NCBI GenBank assembly: GCA_038127535.1 | Contig: JAYPHU010000011.1 | Coordinates: 1 to 64,000, forward strand | From: JAYPHU01 sp038127535 | GTDB lineage: Bacteria > Pseudomonadota > Alphaproteobacteria > Rhodospirillales > UBA2165 | DNA length: 64,000 nucleotides | Direction: 5' to 3' | Shown: in pieces, positions 9,283 to 18,798 of the stretch | Position numbering within the stretch: position 1 is the first letter of the stretch | Layout: each line of letters begins with the position of its first letter | Translations under genes and position numbers: made by a program | Notes under the pieces: generated by a model | The model's input: the letters and a program-made list of their open reading frames with translations, nothing else | The model's database searches: none | Told to the model about the DNA's origin: nothing

Positions 9283-10386
9283 TTAGCGTTTGTGGGTAGT
9301 ATCGAGTTTTCGTTCCAGGGCTTGGCTGTATTTGGAAATCGCGTAACAGAAGACCCAGAAGACAGCGCCGGCGAACACGTACCCCTCGACGGCAACGTTG
9401 CTCCAGGCGGGATCGGTGATTGATGTATTCATAGTCTGCAGAACTTCGAACAGGCCGATGATCAGCACCAGCGTTGTATCCTTAAACAGGCCGATGAAGG
9501 TGTTCACGATGCCGGGGATCACGAGCTTCAGCGCCTGCGGTAGAATGATGAGGCGCATGGATTTCCAATAGCCGAGGCCTAGTGCCGCCGCTGCCTCGTA
9601 TTGTCCCTTCGGAATGGCTTGTAGGCCGCCGCGGACCACTTCTGCCATGTAGGCGGACTGGAACATGGTGATGCCGATCAGAGCCCGCAGCAACTTGTTG
9701 AAGTTGACACCTTCGGGTAGGAACAGGGGTAGCATCACCGACGCCATGAACAGCACCGAGATCAGTGGTACGCCCCGCCACAACTCAATGAAGCAGACGC
9801 AGATACCGCGAATGATCGGCATGTCAGAGCGGCGGCCGAGCGCCAGCAGGATACCAATGGGTAGCGCCGCAACGATACCGACGAAGGCGAGGACGAGGGT
9901 CAGCGCCAGTCCGCCCCACTTGTCCGTCTCGACCGGCGCCAGGCCCAATATGCCGCCTAACAGCAGGATGCCGCTGATCACCGGAAATGCCGTTATCAGC
10001 AGCCAGCCGAAGAGTTTTTTGTGTTTAAAGCCTTCAAAGAAATGCGGAACGATCAACACCGCGAGAAGTGCAAACATCACATTGATACGCCAGATTTCAG
10101 TGTCCGGGTAAAATCCGTAGATAAAGAAATCCAGCCGGCTTCGAATAAAGACCCAACAGGCGCCGGAACTGTCGCAGTCCTTCTGGTCTACCCCGGCAAA
10201 ATCGGCGCTGAAAAAGGCCCAATCGAGAATTTGCCAGCCGTAATAAAAAATGACGACGCCTAACACTACCGTCAAAACCGAGTTAGAGAATGACGAGATC
10301 AGGTTCGCGCGGATCCAGCCCATCCAGCCTACGGTAGAGGCGGGGGGCGGGAGCGACGGTGCGGGTTGCCAGTTGCTGTCGCTCAT
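9283..10386 (-). CDS. aapM: General L-amino-acid ABC transporter, permease AapM
   Basis: This 367-residue inner-membrane permease has the extended N-terminal half characteristic of AapM, including a Cys-containing periplasmic loop (DQKDCDSSGACW). A His/Met/Gln-type permease domain follows, with the EAA loop in YEAAAALGLGYWKSMRLIIL near residue 285. Several hydrophobic helices are clear. Its ATG overlaps the aapQ stop (ATGA at 10383-10386), so the two permease subunits are translationally coupled and form the heterodimeric channel. Confidence 0.93.
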   Translation of the reverse strand: MSDSNWQPAPSLPPPASTVGWMGWIRANLISSFSNSVLTVVLGVVIFYYGWQILDWAFFSADFAGVDQKDCDSSGACWVFIRSRLDFFIYGFYPDTEIWRINVMFALLAVLIVPHFFEGFKHKKLFGWLLITAFPVISGILLLGGILGLAPVETDKWGGLALTLVLAFVGIVAALPIGILLALGRRSDMPIIRGICVCFIELWRGVPLISVLFMASVMLPLFLPEGVNFNKLLRALIGITMFQSAYMAEVVRGGLQAIPKGQYEAAAALGLGYWKSMRLIILPQALKLVIPGIVNTFIGLFKDTTLVLIIGLFEVLQTMNTSITDPAWSNVAVEGYVFAGAVFWVFCYAISKYSQALERKLDTTHKR

Positions 10387-11579
10387 CGTTCCACCAACGC
10401 CATCTTCTTGTTGTAGAGGTTCATCAGGAACGAAATGCTGAGGCTGAGGAAGAGGTAGACTGCCATCACCATACCCACGATTTCCACCGCCTGGCCGCTC
10501 TGATTGAGGGTCGTACCCATGAACACCGACACCAGATCGGGATACGCAATAGCTGTCGCCAGTGATGAGTTCTTGGTCAGGTTCAAATACTGACTGGTCA
10601 ACGGAGGGATGATGACCCGCATGGCCTGCGGAATAACGACAAGTTGCAGGGTCTGGCCATGGCGTAAGCCCAATGAGCGTGCAGCTTCAGTCTGGCCGTG
10701 GCTGACCGACATAATACCGGCGCGGACGATCTCCGCAATGAAGGCGGCGGTGTAGGTGCTAAGCCCAATCAGAAGCGCAATAAATTCAGGGATCAGATTG
10801 GCGCCGCCGCTCAGGCTAAATCTCGAGGCCCTGGCTGCTTCAAAATTGAGGGGCATGCCCATAATTAGAAATGCCAGTAACGGGAGGACGACAATCAGGC
10901 CGACAGAGGTCCAAAAGACGGGGAAGGTCTGACCCGTTTCATCCAGCCGTTTGGTCGCCCATTTGCGCAGGATATAAATGCTGATGATCGCAACCAAAAG
11001 CGCGATCCAGACCAGCCCAAACCCATCTTCGAAAACTGGTTTAGGAATATTCAGCCCGCGATTGTTCAGATAAATATTTTCGCTCAGCTTCAGACTGCTG
11101 CGAGGGCCCGGCAGTGCCTGCAGTACCGCCGTATACCAGAAAAATAGTTGCAGCAGGAGCGGGATGTTTCGGAGCGTCTCGACGTAGACCGACGCAATTC
11201 TGGCGACGATCCAATTATCGGAAAGCCGCGCCACGCCCATGATAAATCCCAGGATGGTGGCGATGATAATCCCGAGCACCGACACCAGAATCGTGTTCAA
11301 AAGACCGACAATGAATGTTCGGCCGTAGGTGTGGCTCTCGTCATATTCGATTAGGCTCATCAGGATGCCGAAGCCGGCTTCCCGGTTGAGAAAGGCGAAA
11401 CCCGTGGAGATACCTCGGGTTTCCATATTCGTCAGGGTGTTATGAAAGATCGTCCAGAAAAACCAGGCCAACAGAAGGAGCGCTAGGAATTGGAAGGCGA
11501 TCGAGCGGACTACAGGACTGTTCCAGGGTGGTGGCTTTGACGGCATAGCTATACCGCCAATCTCTTGTCGGTTGGCCAT
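10383..11579 (-). CDS. aapQ: General L-amino-acid ABC transporter, permease AapQ
   Basis: This 398-residue permease pairs with AapM. It has an early helix (FLALLLLAWFFWTIFHNTL), a conserved block LNTILVSVLGIIIATILGF, and the C-terminal EAA loop TEAARSLGLRHGQTLQLVVI near residue 300. The length matches AapQ, whose periplasmic insertion is longer than in GlnP. The start is ATG 11579; an internal ATG 12 codons in (MPSKPPPWN) is an alternative. It follows aapJ after an 80-base gap that contains a strong hairpin. Confidence 0.93.
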   Translation of the reverse strand: MANRQEIGGIAMPSKPPPWNSPVVRSIAFQFLALLLLAWFFWTIFHNTLTNMETRGISTGFAFLNREAGFGILMSLIEYDESHTYGRTFIVGLLNTILVSVLGIIIATILGFIMGVARLSDNWIVARIASVYVETLRNIPLLLQLFFWYTAVLQALPGPRSSLKLSENIYLNNRGLNIPKPVFEDGFGLVWIALLVAIISIYILRKWATKRLDETGQTFPVFWTSVGLIVVLPLLAFLIMGMPLNFEAARASRFSLSGGANLIPEFIALLIGLSTYTAAFIAEIVRAGIMSVSHGQTEAARSLGLRHGQTLQLVVIPQAMRVIIPPLTSQYLNLTKNSSLATAIAYPDLVSVFMGTTLNQSGQAVEIVGMVMAVYLFLSLSISFLMNLYNKKMALVER

Positions 11580-11619
11580 TTCGGGTCAGACCAAGGTAGA
11601 TTAGGTGCCGAGTGTAAAG

Positions 11620-11647
11620 GGCCCCTGAACCAGATGATTCAGGGGCC
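11620..11647 (-). terminator. Intercistronic hairpin between aapJ and aapQ
   Basis: A perfect 10-bp stem (ggcccctgaa at 11620-11629 with ttcaggggcc at 11638-11647) encloses an 8-base loop. It lies 12 bases after the aapJ stop, and the minus-strand RNA has no long U-run after it. In binding-protein transporter operons such hairpins act as partial terminators or 3' stabilisers and give more binding protein than permease. That role is inferred here. Confidence 0.7.
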
Positions 11648-11659
11648 ACATCATTTTAA

Positions 11660-12679
11660 TTAGCGGATCGGCGGGGCGTAGAGAATACCGCCGGCGTTCC
11701 ACTGCGCATTTAGGCCACGGGAAATCTTAAGCGGCGTGCCAGCGCCAACATTTCGCTCGAAGGATTCGCCGTAGTTTCCTACTTGCTTGATGATCCGGTA
11801 GCCCCAATCATTGTCCAGACCGAGCATTTTGCCCATGTCGCCTGACGTTCCCAAGATGCGGGCCACTGTCGGGTTTTTGTCGGACTTCTTGGCGTCCGAA
11901 TTGGCGGACGTGATGCCGTATTCTTCCGCCGCGATCATCACATTGAGGGTCCATTTCACGATATTGAACCACTGGTCGTCGCCCTGACGGACCACGGGGC
12001 CGAGGGGCTCCTTGGAAATGATTTCCGGCAGCACCATGGCCGAGCCGGGGTTCTTCAGCTTGGTGCGCAGCGCATAAAGCTGAGACTGATCCGAGGTCAG
12101 TACGTCGCAGCGGTTGGATTCAAAACCGGCGAGGGTCTGTTCGGACGTGTCAAACACGACCGGTTTGTACTGCATTTTGTTGTAGCGGAAATAGTCGGCC
12201 AAGTTCAGCTCGGTGGTGGTGCCTGCCTGAATGCAGAAGGCGGCGCCGTTCAGCTCTTTCGCGCTTTTCACGCCGAGCTTTTTGGTGACTAGAAAGCCCT
12301 GACCGTCATAGTAGTTCACGCCGGCAAAGTTTAGACCCAGCGAGGTGTCGCGGGAGTGAGTCCAGGTGGTGTTCCGGCTGAGGATATCAATTTCACCGGA
12401 CTGCAGGGCAGTGAAACGCTCTTTCGCAGTCAGCGGGGTGTATTTAACCTTTTTGGCGTCACCCAAGACGGCGGCGGCCACGCCACGGCAGAGATCGACG
12501 TCCAAGCCAGCCCATACTTTATTCGCGTCAGGCGCGGAAAAGCCGGGGAGACCGGTGCTGACGCCGCAAGACAGTACGCCCTTTTTCTTGACGTCGTCCA
12601 GTGTCGTCGCAGAGGCGGCAGAGGCCATCATGGCGACGGCGCCAAGGGCGGAAATGGTGGTTAAGAGTTTGGTTTTCAT
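11660..12679 (-). CDS. aapJ: General L-amino-acid ABC transporter, periplasmic binding protein
   Basis: This 339-residue family 3 solute-binding protein delivers broad-range L-amino acids to AapQM in the periplasm. The signal peptide is MKTKLLTTISALGAVAMMAS, cleaved near SAAS-ATTLDD. Type 3 features include GVSTGLPGFSAPDANKVWAG, the DVDLCRGVAAAVLGD ligand-cleft segment and LTAKERFTALQSGEIDILSR. A Shine-Dalgarno sequence (GAGGAGG-like, from cctcctc at 12686-12692) precedes the ATG. It is first in the aapJQMP operon. An inverted repeat 33 bases upstream is a candidate operator. Confidence 0.95.
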   Translation of the reverse strand: MKTKLLTTISALGAVAMMASAASATTLDDVKKKGVLSCGVSTGLPGFSAPDANKVWAGLDVDLCRGVAAAVLGDAKKVKYTPLTAKERFTALQSGEIDILSRNTTWTHSRDTSLGLNFAGVNYYDGQGFLVTKKLGVKSAKELNGAAFCIQAGTTTELNLADYFRYNKMQYKPVVFDTSEQTLAGFESNRCDVLTSDQSQLYALRTKLKNPGSAMVLPEIISKEPLGPVVRQGDDQWFNIVKWTLNVMIAAEEYGITSANSDAKKSDKNPTVARILGTSGDMGKMLGLDNDWGYRIIKQVGNYGESFERNVGAGTPLKISRGLNAQWNAGGILYAPPIR

Positions 12680-12711
12680 GAATCCCTCCTCGGAATTTAG
12701 GTCTTAAACAG

Positions 12712-12727
12712 TTCGAACTGGTTCGAA
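12712..12727. promoter_or_regulatory. Palindrome upstream of aapJ (candidate operator)
   Basis: The sequence ttcgaac-tg-gttcgaa is a perfect 7-bp inverted repeat with a 2-base spacer, 33 bases before the aapJ start. It lies in the 256-base region between the divergent aapJ and molybdopterin oxidoreductase genes. The symmetry suggests a dimeric repressor site. The cognate regulator is not apparent in the window. Confidence 0.45.
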
Positions 12728-12935
12728 GACAAAGCCTCGACCGAATCTAGCGGTAACACGAACCGGCAAGTGGTCACAAGCCGAAACTCATTGTTACCAT
12801 TGTCCAAAATTGTATCATTACACTCATGTTTTATAGAGTCCATTGCCCTTTCCGCCGGATATCACGTCGAAGTATCAGGTTTCGACACGGGTGAAGTTCC
12901 GATGCTAGGATGACACACCCATTGAGAGGCTCGCC

Positions 12936-15164
12936 ATGCTAGATCAAACGCCAAAAACTTCCAAAGAGTCCAAAGGCCGGGGCACAAGGATCATCAAAAG
13001 CGCCTGCCGTATGTGCCACGGCGGCTGTGGGACCTTGATGCATATGGAGGGCGACAAACTCGCCAAGATCGAGGGCGATCCTGACAATCCCATGAATAAG
13101 GGAAAGCTGTGTCCGTTGGGCGCGGCGAGTTTGGAGCAGGTCTATAACCCCCGCCGGCTGAAATACCCGATGCGGCGCGTCGGCGAACGTGGCGAGGGGC
13201 GCTGGGAGAGGATTTCCTGGGACGAGGCGCTAGACGAGATCGCCGATAAAATTCGCGTGGCCACGGAAAAAGACGGGTCCGAATCGATCTGGGTCGGTAC
13301 CGGCACCGGCCGCCATCATTTCCCGTTCGTCTCCCGTTTCGCCAACGCCATCGGCACCCCCAATTGGTGCGAGCCCGGCACGGCGCAATGCTTCAGGCCG
13401 CGAGTCCATGGCAGTGTATTGACCATGGGGCAATTGCCGATCTGCACCTATACCAATGACATCTATCCGGAACTGATCCTGTTCTGGGGACACAACCCAC
13501 TCTATTCCGGGCCGGACGGAGAGCTGGGGTTCGGGGTGAAAGAGGCGCTGGCCCGCAAATGTAAAACCATCGTCGTCGATCCACGCGAGACGTACCTCGC
13601 CAAGAAGGCCGACCTGTGGCTGCAGCTCCGCCCGGGCACCGATGACGCCTTGGCGCTGGCCATGCTTCACGTGATCATCAAGGAGGGGCTGGAGGACAAA
13701 GACTTCGTTGCCGAATGGACCCACGGGTTCGATGAGCTGGCTGAACGGATCAAGCAATATACGCCGGAGTGGGCGGAAGCCATCACCTGGGTGCCGGTGG
13801 ATAAAATCCGCGCCGCCGCCCGCATGTATGCAGAGGTGAAGCCCTCAATGCTGGAATGGGGCTGCGCTATTGAGCACACCCCGGCCTGCTTCCAGACCGT
13901 CCGCGCGCTTTTATGCCTGCCGTCGATCACCGGTAATATCGATCAGCCGGGCAGCTGGGCCTTCGGCATGGTGCCCCTGCCGCCGTTCCCGCAATTGTTC
14001 GACAAGATGCCCATGAAGCAGCAGAAGAAGCGCCTGGGCTTTGATGATTTCAAAGTCCTCAGCGGAGAACTGGCGCAACTGCCCTCCGCTCACATTCCGA
14101 CTATCTTCAATGCGATCCGTAACAGCGATCCGTACCCGATCCGCACCGGGCTGATCTTCGGCAACAACGCGCTCTCCACCTATGGCGACGTGAAGCTGGT
14201 CTATGAAACTCTGATGGCCTTGGATTATCTCGTCGTCGCCGAGCTCTATCTGACACCGACGGCGGAGCTGGCGGACCTGGTGCTGCCGGTCGCCACCTGG
14301 GTGGAAGTGGATGCGCTGCCGGCCGTGCCGTTCTACGGCCAAAACGTGATCCTGGCCCAGCAGAAAACCGTGCAGTTCGCCGAGTGCCGGCAGGACGAAG
14401 ACATTATGGTCGATCTCTGCCGGCGTTTGGGCACCGAGCACGGCCAGGAAAGCCCGCAGGAAGTCTATGACGGCATGTTGCGCAGTAAGCTCGACTTCGG
14501 TTGGGAGGAGCTGAAGGAGATGGGCTTCTATCAGCCGGAATTTAAATGGCGCAAATACGAAGACAACGGTTTCCAGACGCCCACCGGCAAGATCGAGCTC
14601 TATTCAACACAGTTGGAGGAGATGGGCTACGATCCGCTGCCCTCGTTTGACGAGCCGCCGGAAAGCCCGGTCAGCACGCCGGAACTGGCGGAGGACTATC
14701 CGTACATCCTGATCACCGGTGCACGCATCCCCATGTTTTTCCAATCCGAATACCGGCAACTACCGAAACTCCGCAAAGGCCGGAAAGAGCCCGAGTGCGA
14801 GCTGCACCCCGAAACGGCGGCGGCTTTGGGCGTAGATGAGGGGGACTGGGTCTCGATCGAGACGCTGCGCGGCAAATGCCGGCAAAAGGTCAAAATTTTC
14901 GACGGCATTGATCCCCGTGTGGTGCATGCCCAGCATGGCTGGTGGTTCCCGGAGGAAGACGAGGGGCCGGATCACGGTATCTGGCGCTCCAACGCCAACA
15001 CTCTGACCAGCATGGACCCGCCCTATTGTTCGGCAATGGGGACCTATCAGCTCCGCGCGCTCATGTGCCGGGTGGTCAAAGCCGAAAAGGCCGACACCCC
15101 CTGGCGCCCGCCCATTGCGGAATGCTACACGTCAAATGTCGCTGACATTCAGGAATGGGTGTAG
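12936..15164 (+). CDS. Molybdopterin-dependent oxidoreductase (DMSO reductase family)
   Basis: This 742-residue catalytic subunit of the Mo/W-bisPGD family has an N-terminal [4Fe-4S] motif formed by Cys24, Cys27, Cys31 and Cys59 (CRMCHGGC, then KLCPLG). The molybdopterin domain follows (RISWDEALDEIADKI, SIWVGTGTGRHHF), with the active-site loop near NWCEPGTAQCFRPR. The C-terminal molydop-binding domain contains LHPETAAALGVDEGDWVSIE and QHGWWFPEE. There is no Tat signal, so it is probably cytoplasmic. No FeS or membrane-anchor subunit lies next to it, so its electron partner and substrate are unknown. It resembles thiosulfate/polysulfide-reductase-like and acetylene-hydratase-like cytoplasmic proteins more than formate dehydrogenase. 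Confidence 0.9.
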   Translation: MLDQTPKTSKESKGRGTRIIKSACRMCHGGCGTLMHMEGDKLAKIEGDPDNPMNKGKLCPLGAASLEQVYNPRRLKYPMRRVGERGEGRWERISWDEALDEIADKIRVATEKDGSESIWVGTGTGRHHFPFVSRFANAIGTPNWCEPGTAQCFRPRVHGSVLTMGQLPICTYTNDIYPELILFWGHNPLYSGPDGELGFGVKEALARKCKTIVVDPRETYLAKKADLWLQLRPGTDDALALAMLHVIIKEGLEDKDFVAEWTHGFDELAERIKQYTPEWAEAITWVPVDKIRAAARMYAEVKPSMLEWGCAIEHTPACFQTVRALLCLPSITGNIDQPGSWAFGMVPLPPFPQLFDKMPMKQQKKRLGFDDFKVLSGELAQLPSAHIPTIFNAIRNSDPYPIRTGLIFGNNALSTYGDVKLVYETLMALDYLVVAELYLTPTAELADLVLPVATWVEVDALPAVPFYGQNVILAQQKTVQFAECRQDEDIMVDLCRRLGTEHGQESPQEVYDGMLRSKLDFGWEELKEMGFYQPEFKWRKYEDNGFQTPTGKIELYSTQLEEMGYDPLPSFDEPPESPVSTPELAEDYPYILITGARIPMFFQSEYRQLPKLRKGRKEPECELHPETAAALGVDEGDWVSIETLRGKCRQKVKIFDGIDPRVVHAQHGWWFPEEDEGPDHGIWRSNANTLTSMDPPYCSAMGTYQLRALMCRVVKAEKADTPWRPPIAECYTSNVADIQEWV

Positions 15165-15168
15165 GCGC

Positions 15169-15480
15169 CTAAAACAGCTTCGCTGCGGCAATTTCCCAGG
15201 CGATTACGAGTTGTGCCGCGACGCTAACAGTAAAGATGACGGTTCTGATTTGCATCATCCCGGTGCCGGTCAGCATGGCGATGGCGTGAATGATCCGCAC
15301 CCCGAAAAAGACCATGGCCGCGCCGGCGGTCAGTTACGTTTAGACCCTGAGAATATGCGCGATGATAACAAACGCGGCGAAGGAGCCGAATTGCTCCACC
15401 ATGTTCACATGCGCCCGGTTGGCGCGCAGCAGGACCTTCGGCGCGGCGTCCCTGTTGACCATCGGCGTGTGGGGCACTGT
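15169..15480 (-). pseudogene. MAPEG family membrane protein remnant
   Basis: The minus strand encodes the C-terminal three-quarters of a MAPEG-type protein (eicosanoid/glutathione metabolism-like, four helices). The segments are TVPHTPMVNRDAAPKVLLRA, NRAHVNMVEQFGSFAAFVII and AHILRV, followed by two in-frame TAA codons (15340-15342 and 15334-15336) around one Thr. The frame then continues LTAGAAMVFFGVRIIHAIAM and ends AAAKLF at TAG 15169. The first transmembrane helix is missing: upstream of 15480 the frame is antisense to a plausible plus-strand gene. N-terminal loss plus two stops make this a pseudogene. Confidence 0.72.
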
Positions 15481-15745
15481 CTTGGCCGCCGAAGTAGCGC
15501 CGGACCGGCAGACGGCGGCGCTGATCCTCATCCTGGGCGGTGTGGTGATGCTGGCGGTTCTCGGTTTCTGGGGGGTACGCCGACTGGATAATTATCACCA
15601 AGTCAGCGGCCGGCGGGATCACCTCACCCGAGTCTTCCGCTTCGACCGGCAGTTGGCGCAGCTCGACAACGATCTGGAAAAACGTCTGAGAGAGCTCGAG
15701 GAAACCCTGGAAGAAATGACCAAAGGGCCGCTGGGGAAAATGTGA
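15455..15745 (+). CDS. Small membrane protein with C-terminal coiled coil
   Basis: This open frame of about 96 residues has a transmembrane stretch (ALILILGGVVMLAVLGFW near residues 27-44), a basic RRLDNYHQVSGRRDHLTRVF segment, and a heptad-patterned tail (LAQLDNDLEKRLRELEETLE). The start is uncertain. TTG 15455 or GTG 15467 fit the hydrophobic onset, and an in-frame ATG exists at 15401 without a clear ribosome site. Its 5' end faces and overlaps the MAPEG remnant on the other strand. I do not recognise the family. The layout resembles small envelope-stress membrane proteins. Confidence 0.55.
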   Translation: MTIGVWGTVLAAEVAPDRQTAALILILGGVVMLAVLGFWGVRRLDNYHQVSGRRDHLTRVFRFDRQLAQLDNDLEKRLRELEETLEEMTKGPLGKM

Positions 15746-15856
15746 CTCCCCTCTAGAACTTTGGCGCATCGGGAGGTATGTATAGCGCCTCGAATTTGAC
15801 CCTGCGGGGCAGGGACCTGGGACCAAAACAAATTTTCGCATTGGGAGGATCAGACA

Positions 15857-17704
15857 ATGCCGGAACTTCGTTCCAAGACGTCAACCCATGGCCGTAATAT
15901 GGCGGGCGCCCGCGGATTGTGGCGCGCCACCGGCATGACCGATGAGGATTTCGGCAAGCCGATCATAGCCATCTCCAACTCCTTCACCCAGTTCGTGCCG
16001 GGCCACGTGCACCTGCAGGACCTGGGCCAGCTGGTCGCCCGCGAGGTTGAGAAAGCCGGCGGCGTCGCCAAGGAATTCAACACCATCGCCGTGGATGACG
16101 GCATCGCCATGGGCCATGACGGCATGCTCTATTCCCTGCCGTCCCGGGAGATCATCGCCGACTCCGTCGAATACATGGTCAACGCCCACTGCGCCGACGC
16201 CATGGTCTGCATCTCCAACTGCGACAAGATCACGCCCGGCATGCTGATGGCGGCGTTCCGGCTGAACATCCCCGTCATCTTCGTTTCGGGCGGACCGATG
16301 GAGGCGGGCAAGATCGTCATCGACGGCAAAGAGCAGTCCATCGATCTGATCGACGCCATGATCCAGGGCGCCAACCCGAATGTGAGTGACGAGTTGGCCG
16401 AAGAGTACGAACGCTCCGCCTGCCCGACCTGCGGCTCGTGCTCCGGCATGTTCACCGCGAACTCTATGAACTGCCTGGCCGAGGCCTTGGGTCTTGGGCT
16501 GCCGGGCAACGGCAGTGTGCTGGCGACCCACGCCGACCGGAAGGAGCTGTTCCTCCAGGCCGGCCGCCACGCCGTGGATATCGCCCGGCGCTATTACAAG
16601 GAGGAAGACGACAGCGTCCTACCCCGCAGCGTCGGCAAAGCGGGCTTCGAGAACGCCATGACCCTGGACATCGCCATGGGCGGCTCGACCAACACGGTGC
16701 TGCACCTGCTGGCCATTGCCCAGGAAGGCGGGATCGACTTCACCATGGACGATATCGACCGGTTGTCTCGTATCGTGCCGCACATCTGCAAGGTCGCGCC
16801 CAGCACCCAGGACTATCACATGGAAGACGTCCATCGGGCCGGCGGCATCATGGCCATCATGGGCGAGCTGGACCGGGGCGGGCTGATCGACCGCAGCGTA
16901 CCCACGGTTTATTCAAAGACCATCGGCGACGCCATCGACAATTGGGACGTGATCCGCAACGACAACACCGACGTCGGCCAGTTCTACCGGGCCGCGCCGG
17001 GCGGGGTGCCGACCCAGGTCGCCTTCAGCCAGTCCAAACGCTATGACAATCTGGACCTGGATCGGGAAGGCGGCTGCATCCGTACCGTGGAAAAAGCCTA
17101 TAGCCCCGACGGCGGTCTCGCGGTTCTCTATGGCAACATCGCCGAAGAGGGCTGCATCGTGAAAACGGCGGGCGTCGATGAATCTATTCTGACCTTTACC
17201 GGACGCGCGCGCATCTTCGAAAGCCAGGACAGCGCCTGCGACAGTATCCTGGGCGGCGAAATCGTCCCCGGCGACGTGGTGGTGATCCGCTACGAAGGTC
17301 CGAAGGGCGGGCCGGGCATGCAGGAAATGCTCTATCCGACCAGCTATCTCAAATCCATGGGGATCGGCAAGGAATGCGCGCTGATCACCGACGGCCGGTT
17401 CTCCGGCGGCTCCTCCGGGCTCTCCATCGGCCACATCTCGCCGGAAGCGGCGGAAGGCGGCGCCATCGGCCTGATCGAGGAAGGGGACACGATTGAGATC
17501 GACATCCCTAACCGGAAATTAAATGTCATGGTAGATGAGGCAGTGCTGGCCGAACGGCGCGCCGCCCAGAACCAGCTCAACGGTTCGGGCTGGAAGCCGA
17601 AGGAAAAGCGGACCCGGCAGGTCTCCCCGGCGCTACGGGCCTATGCGGCGCTGACCACCAGCGCCTCCCGCGGCGCCGTCCGGGACGTGACCCAGGCGGA
17701 GTGA
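15857..17704 (+). CDS. ilvD: Dihydroxy-acid dehydratase
   Basis: This 615-residue enzyme dehydrates 2,3-dihydroxy-3-methylbutanoate and -pentanoate, the step before transamination in valine and isoleucine synthesis. Fe-S ligating cysteines are in [10 protein letters not shown] and [19 protein letters not shown]. The Mg-binding region [11 protein letters not shown] and the C-terminal [20 protein letters not shown] catalytic-Ser motif are intact. GGAGG sits 10-14 bases before the ATG. The gene stands alone. A stem-loop repeat follows it immediately. Confidence 0.97.
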   Translation: MPELRSKTSTHGRNMAGARGLWRATGMTDEDFGKPIIAISNSFTQFVPGHVHLQDLGQLVAREVEKAGGVAKEFNTIAVDDGIAMGHDGMLYSLPSREIIADSVEYMVNAHCADAMVCISNCDKITPGMLMAAFRLNIPVIFVSGGPMEAGKIVIDGKEQSIDLIDAMIQGANPNVSDELAEEYERSACPTCGSCSGMFTANSMNCLAEALGLGLPGNGSVLATHADRKELFLQAGRHAVDIARRYYKEEDDSVLPRSVGKAGFENAMTLDIAMGGSTNTVLHLLAIAQEGGIDFTMDDIDRLSRIVPHICKVAPSTQDYHMEDVHRAGGIMAIMGELDRGGLIDRSVPTVYSKTIGDAIDNWDVIRNDNTDVGQFYRAAPGGVPTQVAFSQSKRYDNLDLDREGGCIRTVEKAYSPDGGLAVLYGNIAEEGCIVKTAGVDESILTFTGRARIFESQDSACDSILGGEIVPGDVVVIRYEGPKGGPGMQEMLYPTSYLKSMGIGKECALITDGRFSGGSSGLSIGHISPEAAEGGAIGLIEEGDTIEIDIPNRKLNVMVDEAVLAERRAAQNQLNGSGWKPKEKRTRQVSPALRAYAALTTSASRGAVRDVTQAE

Positions 17705-17712
17705 CGCCTAAG

Positions 17713-17784
17713 GGCGTCATCCCCCATCCCCAATTTGCGTCGCATAGTTCCCCGACAACTGCCTCGCAGGTCGGGGATGACGCC
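17713..17784. repeat. Stem-loop intergenic repeat (REP-like), copy 1
   Basis: The outer arms ggcgtcatcccc (17713-17724) and ggggatgacgcc (17773-17784) pair perfectly over 12 bp. Alternative inner arms ccccgac/gtcgggg lie between them. The right part (17743-17783) matches, in inverted orientation, 28880-28920, with 36 of 41 bases identical. It sits 9 bases after ilvD, where it could also act as a 3' structure for that transcript. Confidence 0.7.
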
Positions 17785-17858
17785 GAGAGAGAGGTTCAAC
17801 ATGGGTACACGGATCACGGGCGGCTTTACCCCCCGGTCCATGCATGACTAAAAGGGCG

Positions 17859-18655
17859 TCAACTACTCTCCGCGGAGATGTCGTCGTGGATCATCTGCGC
17901 CAGCATCAAGAGCGCGTGCACGGTATCTCGCCGGTCAGCGCATAGGTCAGCGGGCCGTTGGTCCAGTAGAACGCGACCGTGCCGTGCTCGGCGATGAAGC
18001 GGAACTTGGTGTTGCCGCCGACCATGCCGGGCCGCACATAGAGGCTCACCCGCTTGTCGAACTTGTCCTCATACATAAACAGCGCGGCCCGCATGCTCTG
18101 GTCATTAACCAGACGCCCGCCGATCAGGTGAAAGCCCTTGCCGGCCAGGTCCGGCGTCATCAGCTTGTGATCGAGCCGGTCTGAAAGCCAGTTGATCAGC
18201 CGCTTTTGTTCGGTACTGCGCAGTTCCACCGGCCTGTTAGCGTCATGGGCATAGACCACGTGTGCGTTTAAGGCTCGTCGGACGAATTGGTTCTCTGGCG
18301 CTTGGGCCGTTGCGCCAGTGCTATACTGGGTCACACCCCAGCCGGTCGCGCCGCCAATGACCAACAGCGCAATGCCCGCCGCCATCTGCCGCCAGCAGGG
18401 CAGCCATTGACGCCATTACGGGTCCTTGAACAGCTCGATCACGCTGTCCGGGACGTCTGCATCAAGGTGCGCATCATACAGCTGATGCAGTTGAATTTTC
18501 TGCAGTTTGAACGCATGCACCTTGGCGGCGTCTTCCGGGTGAGCCGCGAGCCAGCCTTCCAGGGCGGTGACATCCGCCTGGTCCAGCTCGCCATCCAAAT
18601 AGGCGTGCAGTTCGCTATCGGTGGGGCGTTCCATGGGCGTCTCCGTACTCATCAT
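17859..18655 (-). pseudogene. Anti-sigma factor gene, interrupted and frameshifted
   Basis: The start at ATG 18655 overlaps the sigma-fragment stop (ATGA). The N-terminal anti-sigma zinc-finger-like domain lacks the usual His/Cys set but has the family pattern (PTDSELHAYLDGELDQADVT, LEGWLAAHPEDAAKVHAFK). It ends at TAA 18416-18418 after ELFKDP. The same frame resumes with WRQWLPCWRQM, one transmembrane helix (AAGIALLVIGGATGWGV) and a periplasmic domain (KGFHLIGGRLV, AALFMYEDK, GTVAFYWTNGPLTYALTGEI). Near 17925 a single-base shift moves the natural C-terminus (DTVHALLMLAQMIHDDISAE) to another frame ending at 17859. One nonsense change and one frameshift mean it is probably inactive. Confidence 0.75.
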
Positions 18656-18798
18656 TGGAGACTCCACAGGATGGGCTCCTGACAATCCATGATTTTCTTG
18701 AGCCTCTCCCGGCCCCGGGCCAACCGCGACATGAGGGTGCCAACGGGGATTTCCAGGATTTCGGCCGTTTCCGCGTAGGACATATCCTCGAGCCCGAC
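18652..18798 (-). pseudogene. ECF sigma factor fragment (region 4 only)
   Basis: The 48 codons read [40 protein letters not shown] and EPILWSLQ. This is the helix-turn-helix of sigma-70 region 4.2 with its usual [22 protein letters not shown] pattern. Region 2 and the linker are absent: the codon before Val is the TGA that ends a small membrane ORF. The remnant overlaps the anti-sigma start by ATGA, which preserves the ancestral sigma/anti-sigma coupling. The promoter-binding part is lost, so it cannot work as a sigma factor. Confidence 0.72.
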
